Assembly: GCA_963697965.1 (NCBI GenBank)
Contig: OY969108.1
Span: forward strand, 2,232,001-2,296,000
Source: JAPLJC01 sp963697965
GTDB taxonomy: Bacteria; Desulfobacterota; Desulfobaccia; Desulfobaccales; 0-14-0-80-60-11
Direction of reading: 5' to 3'
DNA: 64,000 bases
In this document: positions 36,171 to 44,438 of the stretch, piece by piece
How positions within the stretch are numbered: position 1 is the first letter of the stretch
Layout: each line of letters starts with the position of its first letter
Notes under the pieces: generated by a model
Databases searched by the model: none
What the model was told of the DNA's origin: nothing
What the model saw: only the letters and a program-made list of their open reading frames with translations
Position numbers and translations under genes: made by a program

Positions 36171-37007
36171 ATGACCCTGCCATTGCGGCCCCTAGGGCAC
36201 ACCGGCCATCAGGCCACCATCCTCGGCTTGGGTGGTGAAGGAGTGCTGCGCACCAATGACTTCGAGGAGCGGGCCCAGGCGGTCATCGCCGCGGCTCTGG
36301 AGGCGGGGATCAGGTACTTCGAATCCGCCCGGGCCTACTCGGGGAGCGAAGCCTATCTGGGACGGGGCCTGAAAGGCCAGCGGCAGCGAGTCTTTCTCAC
36401 CAGCAAGTCCCACGGCCGCACCGCCAGGGAGGCCCTGGCGCATCTCACCGTCACCCTGAAAAACCTGGACACCGATTATCTGGACCTGTGGCAGGTGCAC
36501 GATGTGCGCACCCTGGATGAAGTCGAGGCCCTGGGCGCGCCCGGAGGCGCCCTGGAAGCCTTCCTCCAGGCCAAAGAGAAGGGTTGGGCCAGGTTCATCG
36601 GGGTTACCGGCCACCACGACCCGGAGGTGCTCAAGCGGGCCCTCGACCTTTACCCCTTTGACACGGTGCTGCTGCCGGTCAACCCCGCGGAGCCGCAGCA
36701 CTTAAGCTTTCTGCCCCTGGCCGCCGCGGCCCTGGACCGGGGCCTCGGGGTCATCGGCATGAAGGTCCTGTGCCGGGGACAACTGCCCCAGATGGCGGAG
36801 GACCCGGAGGCCCTGACCCGGGAACTGCTGGCCTATGCCTGGAGCCAGTCCGTTAGCCTGGTGGTCATCGGCGCCGAGACCCCGGAGCAGGTGCGCGGCC
36901 TCGCCGCCGCGGCCCGGGACTTCGTCCCCATGACCCCGGAAGAGAGGCGCCGCCTGGAGGAGGCCACGGCCCCCTTTGCCAGACAACTGATGTATTATAA
37001 GCCTTGA
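36171..37007 (+). CDS. Aldo/keto reductase
   Basis: 278 aa from ATG 36171 with GAGGG upstream. RYFESARAYSGSEAYLGRGL carries the catalytic Asp-region Tyr, TSKSHGRTA the Lys and WQVHDV the His. The end of the barrel (GVIGMKVLCRG, VIGAETPEQV) is intact. It lacks the C-terminal ferredoxin-like domain seen in some relatives. Substrate unknown. Its 3' end overlaps the convergent trmJ gene by 13 bp. Confidence 0.9.
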   Translation: MTLPLRPLGHTGHQATILGLGGEGVLRTNDFEERAQAVIAAALEAGIRYFESARAYSGSEAYLGRGLKGQRQRVFLTSKSHGRTAREALAHLTVTLKNLDTDYLDLWQVHDVRTLDEVEALGAPGGALEAFLQAKEKGWARFIGVTGHHDPEVLKRALDLYPFDTVLLPVNPAEPQHLSFLPLAAAALDRGLGVIGMKVLCRGQLPQMAEDPEALTRELLAYAWSQSVSLVVIGAETPEQVRGLAAAARDFVPMTPEERRRLEEATAPFARQLMYYKP

Positions 37008-37777
37008 CCATCCTTTTTTGCCGCCAACCTGCTCCGCACGTACCAGTCTATCTGCCGGCAAATGCCTTTGATCACCTGGGCCTCCCGGGCCCGCAGGCCG
37101 TGGCGCTGGAAGAGCTGGCGCACGTTGAACATCCAGTGCTCCGGATTCTGGTGGGAAATGAAATTGATCTTCAGCAAGCTCTCCTGGAGCATGGCGTACA
37201 TCGATTCCAGTTCCCGGGTGTCGGCCAGGCGAGGCTCGCTCCGGGGCCGCGGCTCCGCCGCCGCCACGAACAGTTCGTAGGCCAGGACCATCACCGCCTG
37301 GGCCAGGTTCAGGGAGGAGCAGTCCCCGGTGGGGATAGTTACCAGGGCATGGCACAGGGGGAGTTCCGCGTTGGTGAGCCCGAAATTCTCCGGCCCGAAA
37401 AGCAGGGCGATGTCGTTGCTTGCCGACAAGGCTATGAGCCTGGCGGCCATCTCCCTGGGGCTGAAAAAGGCGCGGCGCACCCCGCCCAGGCGGGCCGTGG
37501 CGCCCACCACATATTGAAAAGGCGCCAGGGCCCCGGCCAGGTCGTCATGAACCTCCATGCGGGTCAGCAGCTCCACCCCCGGGCCGGTGGCCATCATCGC
37601 CATGCGCTCGAAGTCAAGGTCCTGGGGCTGCACCGCGATGAGGCGCCTGAGACCCATGTTGCAGGCGGCCCGGGCCACGGCGCCAATGTTTTCCGGGAGC
37701 CGCGGCCGGTAGAGCACCACCGCCACCTTGGGGAGCCGCACCCGCTCTTCCTGGTCCGGTCGTTTCTCTGGTTTCAT
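36995..37777 (-). CDS. trmJ: tRNA/rRNA 2'-O-methyltransferase, TrmJ-like (SPOUT family)
   Basis: 260 aa. VVLYRPRLPENIGAVARAACNMG is motif 1; IALLFGPENFGLTN and VTIPTGDCSSLNLAQAVMVLAYEL are motifs 2 and 3 of the trefoil-knot AdoMet site. A C-terminal helical part (MYAMLQESLLKINF) is as in TrmJ, which 2'-O-methylates position 32 of tRNAs; another SPOUT substrate is not excluded. Confidence 0.85.
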   Translation of the reverse strand: MKPEKRPDQEERVRLPKVAVVLYRPRLPENIGAVARAACNMGLRRLIAVQPQDLDFERMAMMATGPGVELLTRMEVHDDLAGALAPFQYVVGATARLGGVRRAFFSPREMAARLIALSASNDIALLFGPENFGLTNAELPLCHALVTIPTGDCSSLNLAQAVMVLAYELFVAAAEPRPRSEPRLADTRELESMYAMLQESLLKINFISHQNPEHWMFNVRQLFQRHGLRAREAQVIKGICRQIDWYVRSRLAAKKDGQGL

Positions 37778-38345
37778 GGCCCTAATTTAACATATCCGAC
37801 CCGGTTGCCAAGAGAGAGCCAGGGAGCTGCCAGGCCTGCCGGGTCTTGCCACAGTAGTGTCCGGCAAGGTTTTTGCTAACCTGCCCTTGTAATATCTTTG
37901 GTCCCAAATCTTCTTTGATTAACTTATGGAGTTCTCTTGCTTTCTCCCCTCTCCACCAATGGGGGAGAGGGTCAGGGTGAGGCGGTATGAATGGTCTTGT
38001 AGGGGCGCACCCATGTATGCGCCCCCTACGCAAGTGTGGGCAGTGTAGGGGCGGGTTTTAAACCCGCCCTTACAGGGCGGACACATGGGTCCGCCCCTAC
38101 GAATACCCGTGCATAGCCACCCCTCACCCCATCCCTCTCCCCTCACAGGGGAGAGGGGGATTTGGCTCCTCCAGGTTGCCCCCTTCTTCTCTGGCTTAGG
38201 CTTGCGCTTTTTTTTTTTACTTTTAATTCGCCAGTCCTTATGCCAATTCTCTGCCGGACACTACCGGCTCTTGCCAGGGTATTTGGTAGGGTTATAATTA
38301 ATAGTAACGCAGGCGCAGTGAGCTAGCAGCGATCTGGAGGCGGCT
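37778..38345. repeat. Intergenic repeat cluster before the Slp lipoprotein gene
   Basis: 568 bp with no gene. Tandem type A palindromes lie at 37999-38029 and 38045-38100 (stems with CACCCATGTATGC, TTTTAAA and CACATGG centres), flanked by mirrored CCCTCTCCACC...GGGGGAGAGGG tracts (37948-37970 and 38128-38160). Mirrored AGTGTCCGGCAAG / CTGCCGGACACT flank the whole set (37855 and 38248), as if one composite element were inserted. Confidence 0.6.
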
Positions 38346-38864
38346 ATGTTCAGGAAATACTGGTTCATTTTAGCGCTCTGGGCGGTTCTGGCCGGGTGCG
38401 GTCCGGCCATTTCTACCTCTATGCAGCAGGAGGCAGGGTCCCAGGCAGTCTTTGCCGAGCTGGCGGCCCATCCGGACCAGTACCAGGGCAGGGTAGTGAT
38501 TTTGGGCGGGGAAGTGGTTACGGTCCAGCCCCAGGGCCAGGGCAGCCTGCTCAGCGTAGATCAGCATCAACTCGACAGCCACCTCTTTCCCAGCGGCGAC
38601 GCCTCCGGAGGCACCTTCCTGGTGGAGAGCGCCGAGTGGCTAAACCCCGCAACCTACCAGCCCAGGAGCAAGGTGACGGTAGCCGGGGTGGTGGCGGGCC
38701 GGAAAGACGGCCACCTGCTGTTGCAGGCCAAGCAGGTTTATTGGTGGGAGGGGCCCACCTGGGAAAAATGGAATCACCCCGTGCCCGCGTCGTGGTACGA
38801 TCCCGGTATGGAGTACTTTTTTACCCCGCCTTATTTTGACCCCTGGCATGGTGGCGAGCGCTAG
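38346..38864 (+). CDS. Slp family outer-membrane lipoprotein
   Basis: 172 aa. Signal peptide with lipobox LAGC (Cys18), so acylated and anchored in the outer membrane. The Slp-type OB-fold-like domain is seen in YQGRVVILGGEVVTVQ, GTFLVESAEWLNPATYQPRSKVTVAGVV and LLLQAKQVYWW. Starvation-induced lipoprotein in enterics; role here unknown. GGAGG precedes the ATG. Confidence 0.88.
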   Translation: MFRKYWFILALWAVLAGCGPAISTSMQQEAGSQAVFAELAAHPDQYQGRVVILGGEVVTVQPQGQGSLLSVDQHQLDSHLFPSGDASGGTFLVESAEWLNPATYQPRSKVTVAGVVAGRKDGHLLLQAKQVYWWEGPTWEKWNHPVPASWYDPGMEYFFTPPYFDPWHGGER

Positions 38865-38927
38865 ACCCTGGGAAGCGCTGCTTCGAATTTCCCCAATAAG
38901 GGTCATTTCCCATAACCTGGAGAACCT

Positions 38928-39269
38928 ATGCACATCGACAGCTACGAATTCGGCGTCGTGATCATCGATGGCCAGACCTACCGGACCGATCTGCTCATCT
39001 GGCCGGGCCGCATCAAGCACGATTGGTGGCGGCAGGAAGCCCACCTGCTGCAATTGCCCGACGTGGCCGAGGCCCTGACGCCCGCCCCCCAGGTGTTGGT
39101 GGTGGGCATCGGCGCTCAGAGCCGGATGGAGCTGCACCCGGAGTTGGTATCTTACCTGAAGGAGCGGGGGATCGAACTGGTGGCCAGGCCAACCCCTGAG
39201 GCCTGCCAAAGCATCAATGAACTGGACGGCAAGCGCACCCTGGCCGCGGCCCTGCACCTCACCTGTTGA
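38928..39269 (+). CDS. MTH938/DUF498 domain protein
   Basis: 113 aa. IDSYEFGVVIIDGQTYRTDL, DWWRQEAHLL, PQVLVVGIGAQSRMEL and ARPTPEACQSINEL are typical of the Mth938/NDUFAF3-like family. The eukaryotic relative assembles respiratory complex I; the bacterial role is not established. GGAG lies 6 nt before the ATG. Confidence 0.85.
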   Translation: MHIDSYEFGVVIIDGQTYRTDLLIWPGRIKHDWWRQEAHLLQLPDVAEALTPAPQVLVVGIGAQSRMELHPELVSYLKERGIELVARPTPEACQSINELDGKRTLAAALHLTC

Positions 39270-39337
39270 AGATCGCGGCTGGGCTTTTTTAAGATCAGCG
39301 GTGGCCGCGGTCTCTGCGGCCTGGGATGAAGATAAAA

Positions 39338-39363
39338 AAAGGGCGGGGTGACCCCGCCTTTAA
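39338..39363. terminator. Bidirectional terminator
   Basis: GGCGGGG (39342-39348) and CCCCGCC (39352-39358) form a 7-bp stem around TGA, with A runs before and TTT after, between two convergent genes. The core resembles the type A repeat arms. Confidence 0.5.
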
Positions 39364-39418
39364 AAATAATCCTGACCTCGCATTAAAGAAAGGGCGGCGG
39401 CTGGCCGCGGAAATATTC

Positions 39419-40048
39419 TTAGGCCCGCAGCATCTGGTCCTTCAATCCCTCCAGCATGGGCTCGAACTGATCCTGGAGACTGCCGTAGAACCGCCGCCAT
39501 TCTTCCTGAAATTGAGGGACATGCTCCGACTCCATGCGCGCCTTCTGGCCGGTCTTGGCATCCATGGCCGGCCGCTGCATCTGGTTGACGCCTTGGGAGA
39601 ACCTGGCCTTGAGCTGCTGCACCGCATTATTGCGGATCTGCAGGAACTGCTTCAGTATCTGGTCCAGTTCCCCCTTCAGGCGGGCCATCTCCCGTTTTTG
39701 CACCGCCACCAGCATCAGCCCGGCCAGGGCCCGATCCAGGCGCTCGTCCCCTTCCCCATTCTTAGGCAGGCCGATGTTGCGCAAAAAGACTTCCTTAATG
39801 GCGACTCGGGCCGCTTCCTGGGCCTGGGGCGGCAGGTCCCGGAGCTCCGCTTCCAGATCGCCTTCCCCCTTGAGGAACTTCACCGCCAGTTGGCGGCCCT
39901 GTTCCTGATATTCCGCCGCAGCCATCTCTTCCCGGGAGGCCTTGCCGTAACTCTCGGCCTTTTCCAGGGCCAATTCCAAGGCGCTCTTAATATCCGCCAC
40001 TGCTGGCTCGCTTTCTCTCCCCACGGGGAGACTTAGCAGGTGTGTCAC
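39419..40048 (-). CDS. Conserved hypothetical protein, predicted helical
   Basis: 209 aa from GTG, overlapping the stop of the zinc-ribbon gene by 4 bp (GTGA), so translationally coupled. No domain recognised. It is rich in Glu, Lys, Gln and Ala with long predicted helices (LAVKFLKGEGDLEAELRDL, MARLKGELDQILKQFLQI). No signal peptide, no Cys. Partner of the FmdB-like gene upstream; a role cannot be assigned. Confidence 0.6.
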   Translation of the reverse strand: MTHLLSLPVGRESEPAVADIKSALELALEKAESYGKASREEMAAAEYQEQGRQLAVKFLKGEGDLEAELRDLPPQAQEAARVAIKEVFLRNIGLPKNGEGDERLDRALAGLMLVAVQKREMARLKGELDQILKQFLQIRNNAVQQLKARFSQGVNQMQRPAMDAKTGQKARMESEHVPQFQEEWRRFYGSLQDQFEPMLEGLKDQMLRA

Positions 40049-40377
40049 TTAATTTTTTCGGCGGAAGCGGCTTTTTCAGGCTTCGGGGCCGATTTGGCAT
40101 CCTTGGACGCTTCCTTGGACTGGGCCGGTTCTCCGGAAGGGGCGGCCGCTTCTTTGGCTCCCTGGGTAGCATTGCCGGGGGCATCGCCGCTGCTGCGGCT
40201 GCCGCTATAATCCGTCGCATACCAACCGCTGCCCTTCAGATGGAAGGCGCAGGAACTGATAAGTTTACCCAGCGGACCGCCGCAGGCCGGGCAGGATTTG
40301 AGGGGCTCATCGGAAAACTTCTGCCATTTTTCCAGCACCTGCCCGCAGGCGGCGCATTGATACTCGTAAATCGGCAT
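40045..40377 (-). CDS. FmdB-type zinc ribbon protein
   Basis: 110 aa. MPIYEYQCAACGQVLEKWQKF and CPACGGPLGKLISSCAFHLKGSGWYATDY are the FmdB/CxxC_CxxC_SSSS signature: two Cys pairs for zinc. The last 50 residues form a disordered Ala/Ser/Lys/Glu-rich tail. Function unknown (regulatory in the methylotroph fmd locus). Coupled to the helical hypothetical gene. Confidence 0.88.
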   Translation of the reverse strand: MPIYEYQCAACGQVLEKWQKFSDEPLKSCPACGGPLGKLISSCAFHLKGSGWYATDYSGSRSSGDAPGNATQGAKEAAAPSGEPAQSKEASKDAKSAPKPEKAASAEKIK

Positions 40378-40399
40378 ACTGCCAACCTCCTAACTTCAT

Positions 40400-40900
40400 C
40401 TAGTTATAATAACTCATTACCGGAGTTAATTCGAGGAAATTCAAGGGCGCCAATATCTCTTGGGTCAGTTGGTGCACCCGGGCCTCTTCCTCGGCCTGTT
40501 CCTTGCCGCAAGCCTCGAAGAGCGCCAGGAACTGGCTGAAACGTACGACGTGCACCAGCTCGTGGGTAATGACATAGAGCAACAGGGGGAACAGGGAAAT
40601 TTGCGGTCTCGCCTTCAAGGTCCTGAGGATATTGTGGTCCTGGAGACAGACCCGGTAAAAATCGAACCCTGCCGACTGCAGCGAGGAGTTTTGGGGGCAG
40701 CCCTCGTATTTGGCCACCAAGGCGTGGGCATGGGGGGATATCTCCTCCCGGCTCAAACCCTCCAGGGTGAGAATGTCGTAGCGGGCCCGGCGCCAGTGGG
40801 CCGGACTCAGCTTGAAAAAGTCAGAGGTCACCTCTTCGGCGATTACCGCCGCCTCATTCAGGAGCTCCTTGTGCTCCGGATGAAAATGGCCCTGACCCAT
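40400..40900 (-). CDS. Conserved hypothetical protein with HExxH zincin motif
   Basis: 166 aa. VITHELVHVVRFSQFLALFE contains HELVH (about residue 115), the zinc-protease helix, and a following acidic stretch EEEARVHQL could provide the third ligand. No signal peptide. I do not recognise the family further; protease activity is inferred from the motif. It may head the transcript of the FmdB-like and helical genes (22 bp apart). Confidence 0.65.
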   Translation of the reverse strand: MGQGHFHPEHKELLNEAAVIAEEVTSDFFKLSPAHWRRARYDILTLEGLSREEISPHAHALVAKYEGCPQNSSLQSAGFDFYRVCLQDHNILRTLKARPQISLFPLLLYVITHELVHVVRFSQFLALFEACGKEQAEEEARVHQLTQEILAPLNFLELTPVMSYYN

Positions 40901-41281
40901 ATAACTAACTCTCTAACATGTTAATATAGCACCTTAAACTATCATTGTCAACTGCACGCGCTCTTCTTTTTACCTGTATTATGTCTTCTGTTTGAGGTAT
41001 TCTGCAATTCTGGTCAGGAGTTCATGGTCCCTCGCGGCAGCAGGACCCTATTCATTGACTTGCAGAACGCCCCGGAGGCCAAGTGCCGGAATTCATGGGG
41101 AACGCTGCAAGACGGCGGGCATAGCCCGCCCTAGGGGCCATAGGAAGAGTCGGTTTTCTAGGGCGGCCTGTGGCCGCCGCTTATCGGCGCTAGGCCAAAC
41201 TAGATGCGACTCTACCCAGGAAATTTTGGATTTCCTGTAGGCTGACATATAACCTAAAACCGGAAACCGGAAACTGCCTTT
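40901..41281. repeat. Intergenic region with type B repeat
   Basis: 381 bp, no gene. GGCGGGCATAGCCCGCC (41114-41130) and TAGGGCGGCCTGTGGCCGCC with the following CTTATCGGCGCTAGGCC (41159-41201) form the double palindrome; the second part is a near-identical inverted copy of 61024-61067. Bases 41262-41276 carry the AACCGGAAACCGG repeat. Confidence 0.6.
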
Positions 41282-42022
41282 ATGAAGCTCCCCCGGCAAC
41301 TGGAGTCCCTGGCGCGGATGCTGGCCTATATGCTGGGGCACCATCCCGACGAGTTCGGCCTGGTGCTCTCGGAAGACGGTTCGATCCCCCTTAAGGAACT
41401 CCAGCAGGCCCTGATCCGCGAACCGGGCTGGGGGTTCGTCCGGCGCCACCACCTTGACCAGGTGGTCGGCCTGATGCAGCCCCCCGCCTTTGCGGCGGAG
41501 GGGGAGCGTATCCGCTGTCTTCAGCCCGGGGGGCTCCCCCGGCGCCGCCCGGGGCTGCCACCCCCGCCTCTCCTTTACCTGGCCATCGCTCCCAAGGTGC
41601 ACGAGCGCGTCTGGCAGGACGGCCTCCAGGCGGCCGCCGGCCGGGAACTGCTGCTGGCCCGCACCCCCGCTGCCGCCCTGAAGCTGGGGAAGCGCCGCGC
41701 CCCCACGCCGGTTCTGGTCACTATCCAGGCCCAGGCCGCGGCCCAGGCCGGGCTAACCTTTACCGGATACGGGGAGGAGCTCTTTCTGGCCACAGGCCTG
41801 CCCCGGGAATTTCTGCAACTGCCGACGCCCCCGGCACCGGAGAAAAAGCCGCCGCTCCCCCAGGCCGCGCCGGCACCGCCCACGCCGGGAACCTTTCGGT
41901 TCGGATTGCCGCCGCCCCCCGGCGAACCGGCCCGGCGCTCTGACCGAAAAGGCAAAAAAGGGGAGCCCACCTGGAAGACGGGCGCCCGCGCCCTCAGAAA
42001 AGATCGGCGCCGCCAACCGTAA
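41282..42022 (+). CDS. Divergent KptA/Tpt1-like RNA 2'-phosphotransferase
   Basis: 246 aa. LARMLAYMLGHHPDEFGLVLSEDGSIPLKEL and YLAIAPKVHERVWQDGLQAAAGRELLLA, then GLTFTGYGEELFLATGLPREFL, align with the KptA order. But the catalytic Arg of the usual LRH is Gly here (LGHH), and the HGT motif reads YLAIAP. So it probably lost the NAD-dependent 2'-phosphate transfer, or has changed chemistry. The last 60 residues are a Pro/Lys/Arg-rich tail not usual in the family. A terminator overlaps the stop. Confidence 0.65.
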   Translation: MKLPRQLESLARMLAYMLGHHPDEFGLVLSEDGSIPLKELQQALIREPGWGFVRRHHLDQVVGLMQPPAFAAEGERIRCLQPGGLPRRRPGLPPPPLLYLAIAPKVHERVWQDGLQAAAGRELLLARTPAAALKLGKRRAPTPVLVTIQAQAAAQAGLTFTGYGEELFLATGLPREFLQLPTPPAPEKKPPLPQAAPAPPTPGTFRFGLPPPPGEPARRSDRKGKKGEPTWKTGARALRKDRRRQP

Positions 42023-42042
42023 GCGCCGCGGCCGGCGCTTTT
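42021..42042 (+). terminator. Terminator after the KptA-like gene
   Basis: AAGCGCCG (42021-42028) and CGGCGCTT (42033-42040) with a CGGC loop, followed by TT. It overlaps the TAA stop codon. Confidence 0.5.
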
Positions 42043-42416
42043 CTGAGGGCGACAGTGACACAGGCTTTTATCCTTTGGAGCCACAGGCCAGAGGCCTTTT
42101 TTGATAGAGGAGGGCCTTGCAAATGTCCGGCTAAACCGGATACCACGTCTATCCCCCCTCCCCACGGTGGGAGGGGGTTAGGGGGATGGGGGCATCAGTA
42201 GTTGGTAACGATTTGGATAGTGCCTTCCTATTCACCACCCCAACCCCGACCCTCCCCCCCTCAGGGGGTAGGGAACAAGTCAATAGCGTTGATTTCGCCA
42301 TTGAATATGACTTTTGCAAAAGGCTCAGAAGTTTTCGGTTTTCCGTTGGCGGTTTTCGGATAAAATAGACCTGAACGGTCCTGGCGGCGAATGGGGCCAC
42401 CGAGAAGGGAGCTTCC
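42043..42416. other. Intergenic region before uppP
   Basis: 374 bp with no gene. It holds the mirrored tract CCCCCCTCCCCACGGTGGGA (from 42152) and CCCTCCCCCCCTCAGGGGG-like segments near 42250, plus TTTTCGGTTTTCCG (42326-42340), part of a repeat seen at four other sites. Confidence 0.5.
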
Positions 42417-43274
42417 TTGTCACTATTAAAAATTATGGTGCTGGCCTTGGTCCAGGGAGCCGCCGAACTGCTGCCGGTTTCCAGTTCAGCCCACGTCATC
42501 GTGGCCGAGAAACTGATGCGGCTCGATCCCACCACCCCGGAAATGACCCTGCTGCTGGTGATGCTGCACACCGGCACGATGGTAGCGGTGATTCTCTATT
42601 TTTGGGGGGCCTGGAAGGAGAACTATTTCTCTTCCCGCCGGGTATTCCGGAATATTGCCGGGCGGCTGGTGGTGGCCACGGCACTGACCGGCGTCGTCGG
42701 CCTTTTCCTGAAGTTCCTGATCGAAAAATTCGCCCTCAAAGGCACTCCCCATGCCCAGATCGAACTCATTTTTGGGAACCTCTACCTGATCGGCCTCTCC
42801 CTGGCGGCGGTGGGTATTTTAATCATCTATGCAGGGATCCAGGCCGGGCGCCGGGACCGCCCCCAACAACCGGGCCTGCAAGGATCGTCCTTGATCGGCG
42901 TGATTCAGGGCGTCTGCCTGCCCTTCCGGGGCTTTTCCCGTTCCGGCGCCACCATTTCCGTGGGCCTGCTGCTGGGGATTGCCAAGGAGAGGGCGGAAGA
43001 GTTCAGCTTTGCCCTGGCCGTGGTTCTGACCCCGCCGGTCATTGGCCGGGAGGTCTGGAGGTTGTTGAAAGCCCAGACCGCGCCCTTAACGCACACCTCG
43101 GTCCTCAGCCTCTTTCTTCCCGGTCTCCTGGGCATGGCGCTCAGTTGTCTCGCCGGGCTGCTGGCCCTGAAATGGCTGTCCCGCTGGCTGGAACAGGGCC
43201 GTTGGCACTACTTCGGGATTTACTGTCTGGTTGCCGCAGCCGTGGTCCTGGTGCTCAACAAGGTTGGGTTCTGA
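42417..43274 (+). CDS. uppP: Undecaprenyl-diphosphatase
   Basis: 285 aa from TTG 42417 with GGGAG 5 nt upstream. AAELLPVSSSAHVIVAE is the first catalytic motif and LPFRGFSRSGATISVG the second (usual form PGxSRSG; here FRGFSRSG). About eight membrane segments. It regenerates undecaprenyl phosphate in the cell-wall lipid cycle. Only 15 bp separate it from the ydcF-like gene. Confidence 0.93.
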   Translation: MSLLKIMVLALVQGAAELLPVSSSAHVIVAEKLMRLDPTTPEMTLLLVMLHTGTMVAVILYFWGAWKENYFSSRRVFRNIAGRLVVATALTGVVGLFLKFLIEKFALKGTPHAQIELIFGNLYLIGLSLAAVGILIIYAGIQAGRRDRPQQPGLQGSSLIGVIQGVCLPFRGFSRSGATISVGLLLGIAKERAEEFSFALAVVLTPPVIGREVWRLLKAQTAPLTHTSVLSLFLPGLLGMALSCLAGLLALKWLSRWLEQGRWHYFGIYCLVAAAVVLVLNKVGF

Positions 43275-43289
43275 TCCCGGAGGGCCGCC

Positions 43290-43931
43290 ATGAAAAAACC
43301 AGGCCCCCCGCCACCGGTAACCCAAAAAATCGAAAAAACCAAAACAGCCAAGACCGCCGGAACAGCCCCAAAAACCGTCCTCATCGTCCTGGGGGCCCGC
43401 CTCAACCCCCAGGGCCAGCCCGGCCGGGTGGCCCGGCTGCGCCTGCTCCATGCCCTGAAGCTCTGGCGGCAACGTAACCCCGGTTGTCATCTCCTGATTA
43501 CCGGCGGTCCCAGACCCGGCGGCGCCATTTCCGAAGCCCGTTCCATGGCTGGGTGGTCCCTGGAATGGGTGGCGGCCAACTGGGGGCCCGGACTCCGGGA
43601 AGAGTTGGCTCCCTGGCTGATCCTGGAAGAGACCAGCCGCAATACCGCGGCTTCGGCGGCCAACACCCTGCCCCTGGCCCTGGATCTGGAAGTGGAGGCG
43701 GTGGGCCTGGTGAGCGACCGCCTCCATATGCACCGGGCCCATTATCTCTTCCGCCGCTGTTATCAGCGGCAGGGCATCGCCATTCAGCCACTGCCAGCCG
43801 CGGGGCTGCTTCAGCATTACTGGCGGCAGCGCCGCTATCTCCGCCTGGCCAGGATGCTTCTCAGGGAGGGCGGCGCCTGGCTGAAGGTCGCGGGCGGTTT
43901 GGTTCCCGGCCTGGGGCGCAGAAACCACTAG
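43290..43931 (+). CDS. YdcF/DUF218 family protein
   Basis: 213 aa. VLIVLGARLNPQGQPG, HLLITGGPRPGGAISEA, LILEETSRNTAASAANT and GLVSDRLHMHRAHYLFRR are the DUF218 landmarks. Relatives (ElyC, SanA) act in envelope maintenance, but this copy lacks a transmembrane anchor and starts with a Lys/Pro/Thr-rich tail. It probably shares a transcript with uppP, in line with an envelope role. Confidence 0.88.
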   Translation: MKKPGPPPPVTQKIEKTKTAKTAGTAPKTVLIVLGARLNPQGQPGRVARLRLLHALKLWRQRNPGCHLLITGGPRPGGAISEARSMAGWSLEWVAANWGPGLREELAPWLILEETSRNTAASAANTLPLALDLEVEAVGLVSDRLHMHRAHYLFRRCYQRQGIAIQPLPAAGLLQHYWRQRRYLRLARMLLREGGAWLKVAGGLVPGLGRRNH

Positions 43932-44438
43932 TCAGCGGTAGGTTCAAGGTTCAAGGTTCAAAGTTGAGACCTCTGCGACAGTCGCCATTTTTGTCATTCT
44001 GAGGGAGCAGAGCGACCGAAGAATCTCATAAATACTGAGTAAATACGAGATCCTTCGCTTCGCTCAGGGTGACAAAGTGGCTTTTGAAGAGGTCTCAAGT
44101 TCAAAGCTCAAAGTTAAGGGCGAGCGCGCCAGGGTGGGATAAGATGAACGGTCTCGTAGGGGCGCACCCAGGTGTGCGCCCCCCGCGGTATGCTGGACGG
44201 TAGGGGCGGACCCATGTGTCCGCCCTGTAGGGGCGGGTTAAAACCCGCCCCTACTATATCTGCGGGGAGTGCCCCGTTGGGCTCGAACCGCGGGCGCCCG
44301 GGCAAATCTCCTCACCCCGCCTGGATACTCCCAGTCCGAAACCGGCGCTAAAAAATGCTTGACAGAGATACGGATTGAGTTTAATAAAGTCGGGAGCAAG
44401 AGAAAACCTTCACAAGTAATCACCCCACGGAATCGATC
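43932..44438. repeat. Repeat cluster before the nuo operon (type C then type A)
   Basis: About 500 bp, no gene. A type C element spans about 43941-44115 (GGTTCAAAGTTGAGACCTCT, TGTCATTCTGAGGGAGC, ATCCTTCGCTTCGCTCAGGG, ending GAGGTCTCAAGTTCAAAG). Three type A palindromes follow at 44156-44255, with centres CACCCAGGTGTG, GACCCATGTGTC and GTTAAAAC. The nuo promoter lies after them. Confidence 0.7.
44359..44387 (+). promoter_or_regulatory. Putative promoter of the nuo operon
   Basis: A perfect TTGACA (44359-44364) is followed after 17 bp by TAATAA (44382-44387), 51 bp before the nuoEF ATG. The -10 box is weak. Confidence 0.5.

Noticed and set aside
44156..44255. Tandem palindromes as a CRISPR array
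   Set aside because: The repeats are palindromic units of unequal length with no constant spacer size, and no cas gene is near; they are the dispersed type A repeats.
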